Counted from the first letter of the stretch, positions 22,852 through 36,479 are shown. The stretch: 64,000 bases of DNA from Paramacrobiotus metropolitanus (GCF_019649055.1 NW_026570395.1:140811-204810); one strand, 5' to 3'. Translations and numbers: made by a program. Notes: a model not told the origin generated them from the sequence alone.

Positions 22852-25081
22852 TCTTCATGATGCTTATGGATTATGCTGTACACAAATTTCTTTTTATCGC
22901 TATGAACGATGGTTTGCTTAAAATGCTTTGGTACTAAAAGCTCCGATCAATTCAGAAATCACTTTTATCGCTGGCGTACTTCTACAGAACAAGACATAGA
23001 TAAGAAAATGACCTGACTTGTGAGCCCTGAGGTGAGGAGCCACAAATTAAGAAGTTTAGTAAACTCCGTATTACACAAATACGTAGTTATTAAACGAATT
23101 TACAGATTTTGAAATTTATTGCTAACATTTCGTCAAAGCACGGTGTAACGAAATTTTGGTCTGGATTTGTTCTTATGGGATCTGTGCAGTTTTGCACAAA
23201 GTTTCAAGAGGATAATTTGAATTTTGAGCGCAAAAACCCCATTAATCTTATGTCTATATAATTTGCCATTTCTTAGTTGCCCGGTCTGGGCGCGTAAAAC
23301 CCTTCTCGCAGGAGTTATACAAATTATTTACAAAGATAAAGCCATGCAGATAAGACTTTCTTGATGCGTATGATAGGAAAAAATTACAGTGGACGTACGC
23401 GGTTTAATACTATCCCAATAATTATACTGGACCATTTTCCGGAATTGCTCTACGGCTTACAGCCACCTCCATTCTACATTCAGTTATTCTATTGCTAGTT
23501 AGGAGAATACGGAATAATAATTACTGTTTTCAGTGTACATTGTTTACTGCTTTCATCCATAATAACCAAGTTTGCACTGATATTGTTGTTTGTACAGCAT
23601 CTGTCCTGATATGGCAATGCCATGCAGAGAGAGGACAGGACGTACGACTCGGTACCCTATTAACAATGTTTACGTGAAACCACAAATCCGTGTGTTTCGG
23701 ATGATTGATTCACAAAAAACGGCATGTGATACACAAATGTGCATGTCGGTTCATTCAAAACTATTTCGCGCCGACTGATAACGTCTGCGCAGTTACATTT
23801 TTCGCTGGTGCAGCATGAAAGCTGTCCTGATAGAACATATTTCTTTCGGAAAACACAAAAAAATGGTTTCACTTGAGCAATGAGCAAAAATGCATTTTCT
23901 AACTAAAAATCTGTTGCATTTTCTAGTTAGAAAATCGGTTTAGCTAGCACTTTAATCTGTTGTCAGATGATGAATGTCGTACGTAAATGATAATTGTGCT
24001 CGTTGCTACACAGTTTTTCAATGCCGAATTTGCTAATGAAGTGCGGATAGTAAAAACCCTCAACAGAATAACAACATTGAGAAGGAGCTCGTACCTTAAT
24101 ACTCACAAGCAAGTACGAGTTTATGACAAGCAAAGTCACTTCAACATTAAGTACTCGACAATTAATAAGAAATTAGTAACAGATAATACGATTAGATACA
24201 ACAAATTTTGTGCAAAAGGAACACAATTTAAATCCGTACAGTTTATGTCTGTATGCGACAAAATATGACACGTTACAAAATCTCTTTTTTTTCCGCCAAA
24301 AAAGTGCTGATTTAAGGGGTACTGTGACCCACGCGAACTACGGGTGACTACTCATGTGGATACAAGTACCGAAATCCATATGAATCACTCATTCACTGTT
24401 AATGGGGGTACCAGAACACTGCCAAACTACAGCAGCAAATGTAGTGTTGTGGTTCATAATTGATTCATTTGATGGTGTGTACTGTGTACTGTAAACTGAT
24501 ATTGTCGGGTATAAAAAAAGTGCACTGCACAGTTGCAAAGGATTTGATTTATGGTTTTGTTATTACTGTACACTGTACAGTAATAACAAAACCATAAATC
24601 AAATCACTGTAGTTGAATCCGTACGGATTATTTGTTCAATTTCATTGAACAGCTATGATGAACCTCTGCATAACAAATTCGAAAACGTGCACAAGCATAC
24701 ACATTTCTAGCTCAAGATACGAGACTACGAGTTTCTTAAATCAAAAACGAGCAAAGTACAGTAAAAAAGAAACTTTTGTGTTGACAGTTGTAGAAAGGTC
24801 GGATCTGAATTAATAAATGCAATACTCGTATTGGAGAAAATAATGTTGTACCCACATCTTACGTGTTGATACACTGGAATAAGTTTTTTACCGAATAGCA
24901 GATTACGCTGATTATGAAGAAACGACAACAGCGCTGAACAGACAGACCTTAATCATGATATACAAATTCAATGGGCGAGAAGAGTCGGTAACATGAATGT
25001 AACGAATAATCAAAGTTACCGGCGACTAAGTTACGTGACGACGTAATAAGGTACTCGTAATTACTAAATCCTGCCTCTTCC
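22852..25081. other. Intergenic stretch with a long palindrome
   Basis: No gene I can support. The first 400 bases are the downstream arm of the EB duplication (similar to about 6900-7330). A near-perfect palindrome is annotated separately at 24541-24605. Confidence 0.45.
24541..24605. repeat. 65-bp near-perfect palindrome
   Basis: GATTTGATTTATGGTTTTGT begins the left arm and its exact inverse ends the right arm. The arms are 32 bp each, separated by a single base at 24573. This would extrude a cruciform or give a perfect RNA hairpin. No flanking element was recognised. Confidence 0.95.
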
Positions 25082-25990
25082 TTAATTCTTGCATTTCTCG
25101 CCAAATTGCGGACGATAACACTTTCCGGATTTCCCGCATGGTTGTTCGCCGTTCTCGCACACAATCCCGTGGGGGTAGCACTTCTCCCGAATCTTGAGAT
25201 AACAACGTGCACCACATGCCGCTTCGCTCGTCCCACACACCGTCCCATTGGTGCAATTTTCGCGGATTTTATGGTAGCATTGCGTTCCGCAAGCTGCCTC
25301 GCTCATTCCACACACCGTTCCATTCGTGCAACTCTCCCGGATTTTATGATAACAATGTGCCCCGCACGCTGCTTCCCCCATCCCGCATACTGTCCCATTT
25401 GTACAGCTCTCGCGGATTTTATGATAGCACCGACTCCCGCAAGCCGCCTCTCCCATTCCACATACGGTGCCGTTGGTACAGGTTTCACGGATGCGATGGT
25501 AACATTTGCTGCCGCAGCGCTCTTCACTGAACCCACATTTCGGCGGCGGTAAAATGCGGCCCTTCTCGCAGGCTTCACCGTCCTGTGGCCGGTAGCAATC
25601 CTTGTGGCCGCATGGCTGGGCTCCGTAGGGGCACACGACGCCGTCGGTGCCAACTCTTTTGGTGTTCACATTGACTGCAAATTTTTGGTATTTATTTACA
25701 AATTTATCTTGGGCCACAGCAGAGATTGATTGAAACGATTGAATTATTATGCGCGATGTAATAAACGAATACGGCAATTGTCTTGATGGTATAACTATAA
25801 TACGAGCATTATGAAGTGAGTACTGAATGAGCACCTAATCAATTTAATCGCGAGGCACTACCTGTACCGTAAGTTTCTATTGATTATTACTGATATATCT
25901 GTATAATATGAATACTACAAAGAACTTACCGGGGAAATATAGTGCTGCTGCCAGGACAGCCAAAATTAGATTGCTAACGATAAAACACAT
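25082..25990 (-). CDS. Secreted Cys-repeat protein (exons 25930-25990 and 25082-25674)
   Basis: Exon 1 (ATG at 25990) encodes MCFIVSNLILAVLAAALYFP, a clear signal peptide, and ends CCCCG/GTAAGT. Exon 2 begins after TTTGCAG at 25674 in matching phase, and the total is 217 residues. The mature protein is a tandem array of about 25-residue units with four Cys each, of the form CTNGTVCGMGEAACG followed by CYHKIRE. Four units are nearly identical; more diverged units flank them, with CYRPQ at both ends. Each central unit carries an NGT sequon, so regular N-glycosylation is likely. The near-identical units imply recent internal duplication. I do not recognise a named family; the role may be extracellular matrix, cuticle or defence, which is inference only. 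Confidence 0.82.
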
Positions 25991-28056
25991 GGTTGGACCA
26001 GAATAATAATTATTGCGTCCTGTAATAATATTGTAATCTACGGTCTACACCAATGTTTCAACGGCCAATAAAAGATAAGGACTCTTTGATTTCTTTCCTT
26101 CTCCTAAAAGAGCATGTAGGCTTCTTTAACCACTAGTAGCAGACACGTGTAAGTATAATAAAGTAGTATAACAAAGTTGTACAATGTACATTATATCATG
26201 CCCTCCATCAGAAAAGTACGGTTGTGCTTTTAAGATCGCAATAACAGATTCCAGTCTAAATAATCGTTCTCTGACCACAGCAAGACAGGCATAAAAGCAG
26301 AACGGAAAGCGTAAGAAGTACAGTACCGAAATTACAGATGCTCTACCGGTTGAGCACATTGCGGAATGGTGTTGTATGATAAGATGTGATCGACTGTGAT
26401 TTTTGTAGCCTCGATTGCCATGTGCAGTATTCAGAACGGTGGCTACGCGATTTTGGTTAGGCTATCCCAGGGAAGTCACTTTCGTATGCTCACTTACGTG
26501 GCGGAAATTTTAAGCAGTATGATGCTGGCAATCGTCTCGTATCTTATAACTGGTTGGTAGCAGCTTTGACACCGCCCATCGATTCCGACTGGCGCCCATC
26601 GATGAGTTGGCTCCAGTCTTCGGTGGGCCGGCATATCTGACGCTGTGTTTGTTAGATTTCTCCCTGTTAAAATCTTGAGACCATTCCGTGTCATGATACC
26701 GACTAGCCTTAAGATTTTAACATGGTTTGATTCTAGATCAGTAATCGAATACAGCAGTCGAGAAGATAACTTTTTGGAAGGCACAAAACAGTAGAAAAAA
26801 TTATGGCCACTATCCACCATAGCACCGCATTAAAAATGCGTCTCGCATTCCAAGGCACGCAGAATATATGGCAATTCCCATGCAGAAGATCGAAAGGGAC
26901 GTAACTATTCGGAGCTCACTGATCGTTATTTTTTCCAACCACTGGCTTTCGTAACTATGGGGAGTTCCGGCATTAGTACCGGTGAGCTTCATTAGGGGAG
27001 TTGACCGACGTATCGCAGATCAAACAGGAAAAGCGCGAGCTACCGAACATTTGTGGCAGTTCGTATCACTGTAGAACTTCAGCGCGGAAATGCGGCGCGG
27101 AAATGCGAGGAACTGCTGGGTGTTCTAGAGAGCTGCAAGAGTTATTTTGCTTGTTATAATTATTGGAGATTGTAATTTTAAGTGCAAATGGCGTGTACAA
27201 GTTATAAATAAAAATTGTAATACGCATGCAAGCTTCATTTACCGTACTTATGTGACGTTGTCACGGTCCCACAACATGCCTAATGCGGTCGGCAAATCGT
27301 ATTACATATAAAATTTTTCTGACTTTACTTCGTTTACCGATCATTGCCCATAGGTTGCCGTAACCACTGAGGTTTTTTAGTGAATGGTGTGCGACTGTGC
27401 CTTCTCAAATCGGTGGTCGACATATCACAAAGCCACAAGGTACAATTCTTGACGAAACTTCACGGAATTTCTTTAGTTTTATTCTAATCATTTTAAAACC
27501 TACGAAAAATTGCAAGATTCAGCTTTTGGGATAACCTGGATTTGGAATTTGCATTGCTGGATAATAACATTAGAGTTAGAGGTTGTACGTATACATGTAT
27601 GCCGACCACGTAATAAACTAGTACAGTAGTCGCAGTTATTTTTGTATATAGATACACGTTAATTTTCTGAACAACATTTTGAACAGCTGCGGTGCAAGTA
27701 AGCAAACAGTATTTATAAAGCAAACACTTGATTATCTGCATACTCATTAGAGTTTAGTAAAGATAATGTGAAGTAGTTATCCTTGGCTATCGTTGTACTT
27801 GATACCACGATTATTCCGCTTCCTAACGGCAGGCATACGTATAGTAGTAGGTGCGATACATACGATCTAATGGTTAGTCTACATATACAACATGTAATCG
27901 GCAGTCAGCAGAGCACCGTCGGCAACATAGCTCGTTGTCCAGATACATTGCATACTGCATTTGTATCGATTGCAGCGCACATTGCTGGTTCCATTGCACG
28001 CGTAAACCTCTCGAGCCATCACGTAAAATTCACGGATGTAACGTGATTCCGCAACA
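25991..28056. other. Intergenic, with copies of repeats from 7.4-8.0 kb
   Basis: Positions 26196-26345 are close to 7360-7500 in the same orientation. Positions 26378-26455 match part of the 140-bp repeat unit (7757-8036) in inverted orientation. No gene is supported. Confidence 0.5.
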
Positions 28057-29479
28057 ATGTCTCTGAATGGAAAAGTCGCCGTTGTCACCGGGGCATCTCG
28101 CGGTATCGGTAAAGGTATTGCGCTGCAGTTAGGAGGAGCAGGGGGAAAAGTCTACATCACAGGTACTGGGTACAAGACTTCTACGTGCACTTCCAGTGTT
28201 TCACTGGGGACTCCATGTACGCATCTATTGCAGGCCGAGCGCCAGCGAACGCCGACCGCGACGCTCCAGGAAGCTTAACCGAAACCGCAAAAGAGGTACG
28301 TGGATAAATTTTCTAAACTTAGCTGCTTTTGCTTTACGGTTTGCAGTCGTATTAGATCGAAAAACGTGGCGGTACAGCGGTAGCAGTTTATTGCGACAGC
28401 AGCAAGGATGACGATCTTTCCGCGCTCTTTGATCGCGTTGCCACAGAAAACGGCAGACTGGATGTCTTGGTGAACAACGCATACGCTGCGGTCCCGGAAT
28501 TGTACCAGAATTTAGGGAAACCGTTCTGGGAAATATCGGAAGGCATCTGGGATCGCGGAACGCAGATTGGATTGAGGTACTCGATCCTCATTTACGCTTT
28601 AGCTCGTAAGCTGTTACGGTTTCAGAAAAGACACATTTCTTGTAGGGATTACTACGTTTCAGCATGCAAAGCAGCAAAAATAATGGTCCCACAGAAATCC
28701 GGTCTAATTATCAATATTTCGTCAATTGGAGCCGAGGAGTACCTTTTTACTCCTGTCTATGGAATTGGGAAAACTGCCGTACGCATTAAGTACTAAACCA
28801 AAGTAAAAGATCAGAACATTCTTATGAAATTGAAATCTTTGTGTTTCTTGCAATTGTTAATGATGTTTATAGCAAATGTGTACATTACATTTCATATACT
28901 ATATACCGTTTAGCGATATTTTTGCGCTGCGTCCCGGTAAAAAACGTCACCGTGTATATTTTTAGTGTGACCGTATGGCTGCCGACTGTGCCTTGGAGTT
29001 GAAATCCCACGGTGTGAATTTTATCAGTTTATGGCCCGGTGCCGTAAAAACGGAACTGATGGATAAGTATCACAAGGAATTTGAGGCCGATGCCGCCCGA
29101 TTTAGTGGAGAAACGGCCAAATTGGGCCTGAATTCTATGATCTTTGATGAACACGAGGAATCTATGGAGTATGCTGGCATGTGCATTGTCGCACTGGCTC
29201 AAGGTATGGAGAACACTAATAGCACCAAAAATCTATCCCGCAAAACTTGCGTTTCACAACACGAAAGTGAACGGATGCACATATTAAGTATAAACAATTT
29301 TTTATCGGCATCTTTGTAGTAAATCGTGTTTCCGCAAAACTTTGATGACCTGCTGTAGGCATCTGTTTGATAGTCTCCTCACCTGTGTTGCAGATAATGA
29401 GCTTACTACGAAATCGGGAACCGTGTTGACCACAGCCGACGTTGGTAAAACTTATGGATTGAAAGATATTCCATTTTAA
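28057..29479 (+). CDS. Short-chain dehydrogenase/reductase, DHRS1-like, intact
   Basis: Six exons are inferred: 28057-28162, 28234-28295, 28356-28576, 28646-28778, 28966-29203 and 29394-29479. All have GT/AG borders and agreeing phases, giving 281 residues. It shows the NAD(P)-binding motif TGASRGIGKG, then VNNAY, KPFWEI, the catalytic INISS and YGIGK (Ser-Tyr-Lys), and CDRMAADCALELKSHG and SLWPGAVKTE, the pattern of the DHRS1 branch. It should be a cytosolic or ER-associated oxidoreductase of carbonyl or steroid-like substrates (family knowledge). The exon 3 acceptor is chosen at TATTAG 28355, because the AG at 28346 would put TAG in frame. This is the only copy of four in the window without a lesion. 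Confidence 0.87.
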
Positions 29480-30274
29480 ATTTTCCTCGCTTAGTGAAAA
29501 GTGAGCATTATGAACGAAAGCGCATTTTGAATTTAGTATTGAATTCTAGTTTCTTTGTAAATTCGTGTTATGCACACGCTTGTGTCTTCCGCTGAAAATT
29601 ACGGAAGAAACGAGTATATTTGCTATAATATTACTATTATTACTCCGTTTACTGGTAATCACGGGAAATTAAACTGATATGAACATGCTGCTTTATTTTT
29701 CCATTAATGACAAGTTAGCACTTATTATCTATATACAAAAAAACACCATCGAAATTCTGTAAAACTTTTGAAGATTTTTAAGTTGACGCACCGGCTTAAA
29801 ATCAATAGAAGAAGTATTACAATCTATAGTAACATGGCTACACCACCACAAGAGTTTGAATGTGTACATTATCATATAAGTGGGCCCGCGGGTTTTTTAT
29901 CAATGATAAATGCACCGGAAAACTGCACCATACTCCGGCTGCAAAACTGCCAAGCCGCGACGCCGAACAAAAGTCCTGATGCACCGTCTGCTGGCATAGT
30001 TGACGCAGCAGTTTCTCTTTATTTACTTAACGTGCCGCAGGCTCGAGAGTCTGAGTAATATCGATTTTTCATGCGGTGGATATACTCGTACATAGAATAT
30101 TATATGATAGACGGCGGTGTAAAAACACTACATCCAAAGCGGCTGGTACATAATGTGTAGCTACATATCGGTAAATGTACGCTTCAAAAAACCAGGGAAA
30201 TTTATCTTCTATTCCGCGGCGGCGTAAATCGCCTATGTATTACAGTCTTTTACGAAAATTATACAAGTTTGACC
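29480..30274. other. Upstream region of the second dehydrogenase, part of an inverted duplication
   Basis: About 29834-30274 is similar, inverted, to about 51269-51780. Both contain an open stretch beginning PPQEF(E/D)CVHY. The reading frame is not kept in the second copy, so I do not call a gene. The block marks the outer limit of the inverted duplication. Confidence 0.5.
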
Positions 30275-32174
30275 ATGTCGCTCAGCGGAAAAGTAGTCCT
30301 TGTTACGGGCGCATCGCGGGGGATCGGGAAAGGTATCGCTCTGCAACTGGGACAAGCTGGTGCTGTTGTTTACATTACAGGTACTTCCGCAGTTTAACCG
30401 AAAAAATTCATAATATCGGATTGAAAACTGAGCGTTGTACGCGACGTATTTTTAGTTCGAGCTTTAACAAAAATAGTGCACTTGCAGGAAGAACCATGAA
30501 GGCATCAAATGCAGCAGCCGGCCCGGGATGTCTCCAGCACACCGCCGACGAAGTGCAGCGTCGTGGAGGCCAGTGCATTCCGCTCTTGTGTGACCATAAC
30601 CGGGATGAGGAAATTGATGCGGTCTTTCAGCAGATTATCAAGGAGCAGGGACACCTGGACATTCTGGTGAACAATGCGTATTCCGGCGTGCCAGCACTGC
30701 TGGAGAACTACGGAAAACCGTTCTGGGAGATAACGGAAGACGTGTGGGATGCCGTTAACGGGGTGGGCCTACGGTAATCGGAAGTAGGAAACAAGCTACA
30801 ATGTCTCGTGTTAAGTACTCTACTACGGTATACATATGTTTTCGAATTTGATTAATATAATTGCTAAGTTATAATAAGATTGTATTGTAAGTAATCAATA
30901 TGTTACAAAGTAAGTATGAGGTTATATGTGATACGTAGTTGTATTGTTTTCCACGATACACGCGGGGATATTGTGGAGACAAAAAATTGTAAAAGGTTTG
31001 CCGTAGACGCCAAATTAAGAACAGCTGACAATATCTATTTAAAATGAAAAAATATTAATGTATATTGTTGATTTCCATACAGGAACCATTACATTTGCGC
31101 TGTTAAAGCCGCTCGCATCATGACGCAGCAAAAATCCGGATTGATCATCAACGTGTCGTCATCAGGGGCGGTGGTTATTTTTTCACACCGGTCTACGGAA
31201 TCGGAAAAGCAGCAGTATGCGGTTTATTTGTCTTGCTTTTTGTGCGAAAGCATAAAAATAGTAGAGAAAACCTCCATCTATCTGCACTCTTTGAAGCTGT
31301 TAATTAATAACAAACTAATCCAGTAATTATTTGCTTTAGTGTGATAGGATGGCAGCCGACTGTGCCATTGAGCTAAGACCACACAATGTGACCTTTATTA
31401 GCCTCTGGCCAGGCGCCGTGAAAACGGAGATGATCAGCGAGAATCTCAGTGGCAAGGGCAAGATTGCCCAAAATCACAATATGGCGGCGATTGGCTTTGG
31501 AGAATCAACGGAATTCCCAGGGATGTGTATCGTGGCATTAGCGAAAGGTCAGTATCCACTACTCAGTTCTGCGCTCGTATACATACCTGGGAGTCTATGA
31601 CGTACAAGTGCGGTACATGTAATTTGAATATGCATGCGCGGTAGTATGAAAATTAGTATAGTGTTACCGTACAGCGTATAGTTGCTCAAAGCGTACGTAA
31701 ACAAATTTTACGGGGATTGCGATTTGCGAGCTAAGACTGCAAAGCTCACGTCAGTCATTCATTGAACTGAGTGAACTGAATGGTTTGTATGGGATGGCTA
31801 AATTAACATTGAAATCTGCCCGATTTTGCTCAGTATTTTGGACTTGCCGGATTGCTCAAACTCAGAGATGAGACTTTAAAAATTGTAAAAACTTTAATTC
31901 TTGAAGAATTATGCAAAATCATGTGGTACGTTCAATTAGCAAATTGCTTTCTCTGTCTACCTGATTCAGCACCGGTTTTCATCCTTCGTGAAAATTATGA
32001 GGCGAGCGCATAAAAAAATACGAAATATTTTTACGAAAATCCGCAACTGATTGTGCATTCAACTTCGATAGTCTGATTTGTTTTACAGATCCCAACATCT
32101 TACAGCGTACTGGCAAAGTGATTTCCACCTCCGCCATTGCACGAGAATTCAAGCTGAAAGATAATCCGGTGTAA
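30275..32174 (+). pseudogene. DHRS1-like dehydrogenase 2, broken by a 1-nt deletion
   Basis: Exons are 30275-30380, 30488-30773, 31083-31214, 31340-31547 and 32089-32174. Exon 2 fuses what are two exons in the neighbouring gene. Motifs TGASRGIGKG, VNNAYSG, KPFWEI, CDRMAADCAIEL and SLWPGAVKTE are intact, and the C-terminus is REFKLKDNPV. Exon 3 is 132 nt instead of the expected 133. The run after TCATCA is GGGG where the inverted copy has GGGGG, which shifts the frame just before the catalytic Tyr-x3-Lys. All splice sites and the rest of the frame are good, so this is either a very young pseudogene, a polymorphism, or an assembly error in a homopolymer. Confidence 0.75.
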
Positions 32175-33284
32175 AGTTCACGCCGACAGACGAGCATTAA
32201 ATACTTGAAACCGGCATGTTCCTGTTGCAATAAATTCAGTTCGAAGGCCCCGATTCCGGCAAAAACTTATTGTAACTGCCGTATCTCGCGCGTGCGTGAT
32301 TCGTAGATGCCTGAAAAATTCATATCCATATGATGTGTAATCTGTGTATTTTCTGCAAGCATTTTGCTAATGCAAAAATCCGCACCACCAGAAATATTCT
32401 GCTAGATGAATGTCATTAGCAGGCTGCAAATAAAACGAAATTTTACTGCCAGACTGATTGCTGTGATTATTCGGGATTATGATAGGAATGGTGATTGCTG
32501 ATCTACCGCTTGTCCATTCTAATGCGATGGTAAAATGACGAATTATCGCAACCACCACTTAGTGACGGTTGTTGTTCGCAGCACCGCAGTCGGATTTGAC
32601 AGATCAGTGCTGTATTCGTACACGATACGTTTTTACGCACGTTCACTTCTCGGAAGGTTTTCGGTCATTTGTGAAGGCTCTTCGGAAGGATATCCAACTG
32701 GACTGTGAACATGTTAATTTGGTAGAAAATTTATAGCGTCTATAGCTTACTTTCAGCAGCTTTTGACGGGAGTTGCGAGGGTGCTATGACACGGCTTGCT
32801 CCTCATAATAGAGTTGAAACTTTGTGTTAAACTGCCAAAAAAACCGAATGACGGCAGAGGCGGCAAAATGCTACGTATTGCAATACGAGAACAAAAGTTT
32901 TCATTACAGTCTGAAGTTTATTACTTGGTACCCGATAAGAATAATATCGTCAGTACATTCCTTTACAGTAACTTACCCTTTACATCATTCTTAAGCTTTA
33001 CGCATCTCAAAGAAGTGTTCTAATCGAGTGTCACAGGGCCGGTCTGTTCGCTAAAATACCGGCACTTAAGCGATCTGTTCAACATGCGTTTTCTTGTTTC
33101 CTACAATCTGTGCGTTTTGTATAATCGTAAAACCTTTTACGAATCTAGTGCCATATAAATCTAGCTATAATTAATCTAGTGCCATATCTAGCTGTTTTCA
33201 GGGTTCAGAGACTTTAGACAAAACATTCTAAATTAACACCAGACGTACATAATAAATGACAATTAACGAGTTAATTGATGTTAA
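32175..33284. other. Intergenic stretch, no supported gene
   Basis: No gene, repeat or element that I can support. The last 29 bases before 33285 are repeated before 36513. Confidence 0.45.
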
Positions 33285-36200
33285 TGTTAGCTGGAGGACA
33301 TGCGCTCCCGCTCTCTCTCCTTTCGCCGTGTGTTGCGAGTTACGTGAGTCTGTTGGTGGCGCTGCGCGTCGCCGTGGCGCTTAGATCAAAGCGGCCGCCG
33401 TCATGCACGGGCATGCTGTTTGCACTTGGCACTGTTTCGTGTGCTCGCATTGCATGGTTCTGCAGTTCTCATTGCTGTCTGTCTGTGCTCCTTCGATATC
33501 GTGTGCGCGCGAGTGATCTCTGTTCTTTTATCTTGATCTCTCGCGAGTGATCTCTGTTCTCTGGGAGATTTTTCATCTTCCTAGATCTGCATCTTGGATT
33601 TCGGAATGTTTAGCCGTTCCGCGCGCCGTGTTCCGCGCACCTGCGACAGCTGATATCTAGCTGCCATCTGTGCGATGGTTCAGCTCTTCGTTTATCGCTC
33701 TCTAAGTCTGTCAGGCTGTCACCATCGGTAACTGGCTATATCCTCGCCAGAATTTCAGATCAGCTCTTTATGCGTCATCAAAATCCACACCGCATCCGAA
33801 GAGCCAAGCCGAAGCGAACAGCTGCACTCAGCTTGAACGCGTTACGTCGCTCACACGTTAAGCGGCCCTCCAGAGGACCATCAGTGCGAAGGATAAAGCG
33901 CACACGATCAACCACTGCTCAGCGGACAAGTTACAGCCGTCATCAATTATCTGCTGTGGCTAGCCCAACGGGAAGACAGGCCACGAAGGAAAGCTGCACC
34001 ACTTTTGACGCGAGCCCTTCATTGGACGGCAGGACAGGCCTCCAGCTACGGTGGCGACTCGCACCACGACGTCAGCCAAGCCACCGACGACGGCAACACA
34101 GGCCTTCAACTACGGCTGCATCTCCACCGGACAGCAAAGAAGGACCCTAACTACGGCCGCTCTACCTCCGGCAGCGACAACCCCCTTCCAACGGCCGGGC
34201 ACCAAGCTAGGCCACTGGCGAGAGCTGCACCATCCTCGGACGGCAAGGTACCGCACCTCCCTTGGACGGCTGACAGGCTCGTTACCCTCGGCGGCCCACA
34301 CATCCGACAGCAAGCTAGGGATCTAGCAAGGGCACTTTTCTCGGACACCAGACAGGTCCCTACTCAACGCAGGCGTGCACCTTCGACGGCCGGTGTGCCC
34401 CGCCAACGTCGGCTGCACCTTCCTCGGACGGCAGACAGGCCCCTTGGCTACGGCGGCGCCCTCCTCCGACGGCAAGCAGGCACAGCAACAACGGACGCAT
34501 CTTCTTCGGACGGCAGACCGGTCCGCTAGCAACGGTTGCGCCTTCCTCGGACGGCTTACCAGGCCACCAACTTAGGCTGCGCCTACCTCCGACGGCAAGC
34601 AGACTCCCAGCGGCGGTTGCAACTTCCTCGGAGGGTATACCAGGCCACCAACTTCGGCTGCGCCTTCCTCCCACGGGAAGCAGACCCCCAGCTTTCCTCG
34701 GACGGCAAACAGGCCCCCTAGCAACGGCGGCGCCCTCCTCCGACGGCAAAGTAGGCCCACCAGTGACGGCTGCATCTTCCCCGGACGGCAGTTAGGCCCC
34801 TTCCAGCGGCGGCGCCCTCCTCCGACGGCAAGTAGGCCTAATGGCCCACCAATGGCGGCTGCTTCTTCCTCGGACGGTAGTCAGGCCCCTTTCAACGGCG
34901 GCGCCCTCCTCCGACGGCAAGTAGGCTTAATGGCCCACCAATATCGGCTGCATCTTCTTCGGACGGCAGGCATGCCCCCTTCCAACGGCGGCGCCCTCCT
35001 CCGACGGCAAGTAGGCCCACCAGTGACGGCTGCATCTTCCTCGGACGGCTGACAGGCCCCCTTCCAGCGGCGGCGCCCTCCTCCGACGGCAAGTAGGCCC
35101 ACCAGTGACGGCTGCATCTTCCTCGGACGAGAAACATGCCACTTAGCAACGGCGGCGCCCTCCTCCGACGGCAAGTAGGCCCACCAGTGACGGCTGCATC
35201 TTCCTCGGACGGCAGACAGGCCCCTTTCAACGGCGGCGCCCTCCGACGGCAAGTAGGCCCACCAGTGACGGCTGCATCTTCCTCGGACGGCAGACAGGCC
35301 CCTTCAAGCGGCGGCGCCATCCTCCGACGGCAAGTAGGCTTAATGGCCCACCAATGTGGCTGCATCTTCCTCGGACGGCAGACAGGCCCCTTCCAGAGGC
35401 GGCGCCCTCCTCCGACGACAAGTAGACCTAATGGCCCACAAGTGACGGCTGCATCTTCCTCGGACGGCAGACAGGCCCCTTTCAACGGCGGCGCCTCCAC
35501 CGACGGCAAGTAGGCCTACCAGTGACGGCTGCATCTTCCTCGGACGACAGACAGGCCCTCCCAGCGGCGGCGCCCTCCTCCGACGGCAAGTAGGCTTAAT
35601 GGCCCACCAATGACGGCTGCATCTTCCTCGGACGGCAGACAGGCCCCCTTCCAACCGCGGCGCCCTCCTCCGACGGCAAATAGGTTCAGTGGCCCATCAA
35701 TGTCGGCTGCGCCTTCCTTCGACGGCAAGCAGACCCTTAGCGGCGGTTGCACTTTCCTCGGACGGCATACAAGGCCATCACCTCCGGTGCGCCTACCTCC
35801 GACAACAAGCAGACCCACCAGCGAGGCTGCAACTTCCTCGGACGGGAGTCAGGTCTCTTAGCAACGACGGCGCCCTCTTCCTACTCCCAGCAGACCCCTA
35901 GCGGCGGTTGCACCTTCCTCGACGGCATACTAGGCGATCACCTCCGGTGCGCCTGCCTCCGACGGCACGCAGACCCCAAGCGGCGGTTGCGTTTTTATTT
36001 CCATTTTCCGGTGGTTGCAGTTTCCTCGGGCGGCATGCAAGGCCAACACCTCCTGTGCGCCTACTCCGACGGCAAGCAGACCCCAGCGGCGGTAGCACCT
36101 TGCGCGGAAAACCTGACCGGATCCTGACATACCGCGGATCCTGCCATACCACGTCGGGATCATCACGCTACACCGCTCCGTATCGGCAACGTAACGACGC

Positions 36201-36479
36201 CGTAAAGATAGCCGAATTTTGCCTACTCCCAACGGAACTCCGAATCTTCTCCAAATACATCCGCAGAACCGTGCAAACTGCTGCATCCATCCCTATATTG
36301 GGTTGTTTGGGGTTTGTTTGGGGCCTTCGGTTGCGCAGGGCACTGGTCGCTCTCTTCCGCCGACCCCGGTCGGCCGGCTTCGCTGACCCACGGTCACCGC
36401 ACACAGCCGATCACAGAGAGCACCAGCCTCCCAGCAGCCGGGGCTCCAGTGCCCCCAGTGGAGTCCGGAAGCGGTAACA
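33285..36479 (+). mobile_element. Non-autonomous LTR-like element with internal GC-rich array
   Basis: The element starts TGTTAGCTGGAGG and ends GCGGTAACA, i.e. 5'-TG...CA-3' with the TGTTA/TAACA inverted ends typical of LTRs. Its first about 246 bp (33285-33530) and last about 160 bp (36320-36479) are nearly identical to the two ends of the compact 463-bp copy at 36513-36975. Between them, instead of 56 bp with AATAAA, lies 2.8 kb containing a minisatellite. I see no gag, pol or envelope. It could be an LTR with an insertion, or a recombined terminal-repeat element. Confidence 0.65.
33985..36110. repeat. GC-rich minisatellite, about 40-bp half-units in 81-bp dimers
   Basis: About 50 half-units share GACGGCA, AGGCC and CTCCTC or TTCCTC. 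Two half-unit types alternate: one has GGCGGCGCCCTCCTCCGACG, the other CGGCTGCATCTTCCTCGGAC. The most regular part is 34800-35700. The dimer length is often 81 nt (divisible by three), so long frames stay open on both strands, but the translations are repeat artefacts rather than a recognisable protein. Some dimers carry an extra TTAATGGCCCACCAATG-like insert. Confidence 0.92.

Noticed and set aside
34000..35900. Long open frames on both strands encoding SSSDGRQAPFNGGALLRRQ-like repeats
   Set aside because: They follow from an 81-bp, GC-rich repeat unit without stops. Both strands and several frames are open, so there is no evidence for a protein.
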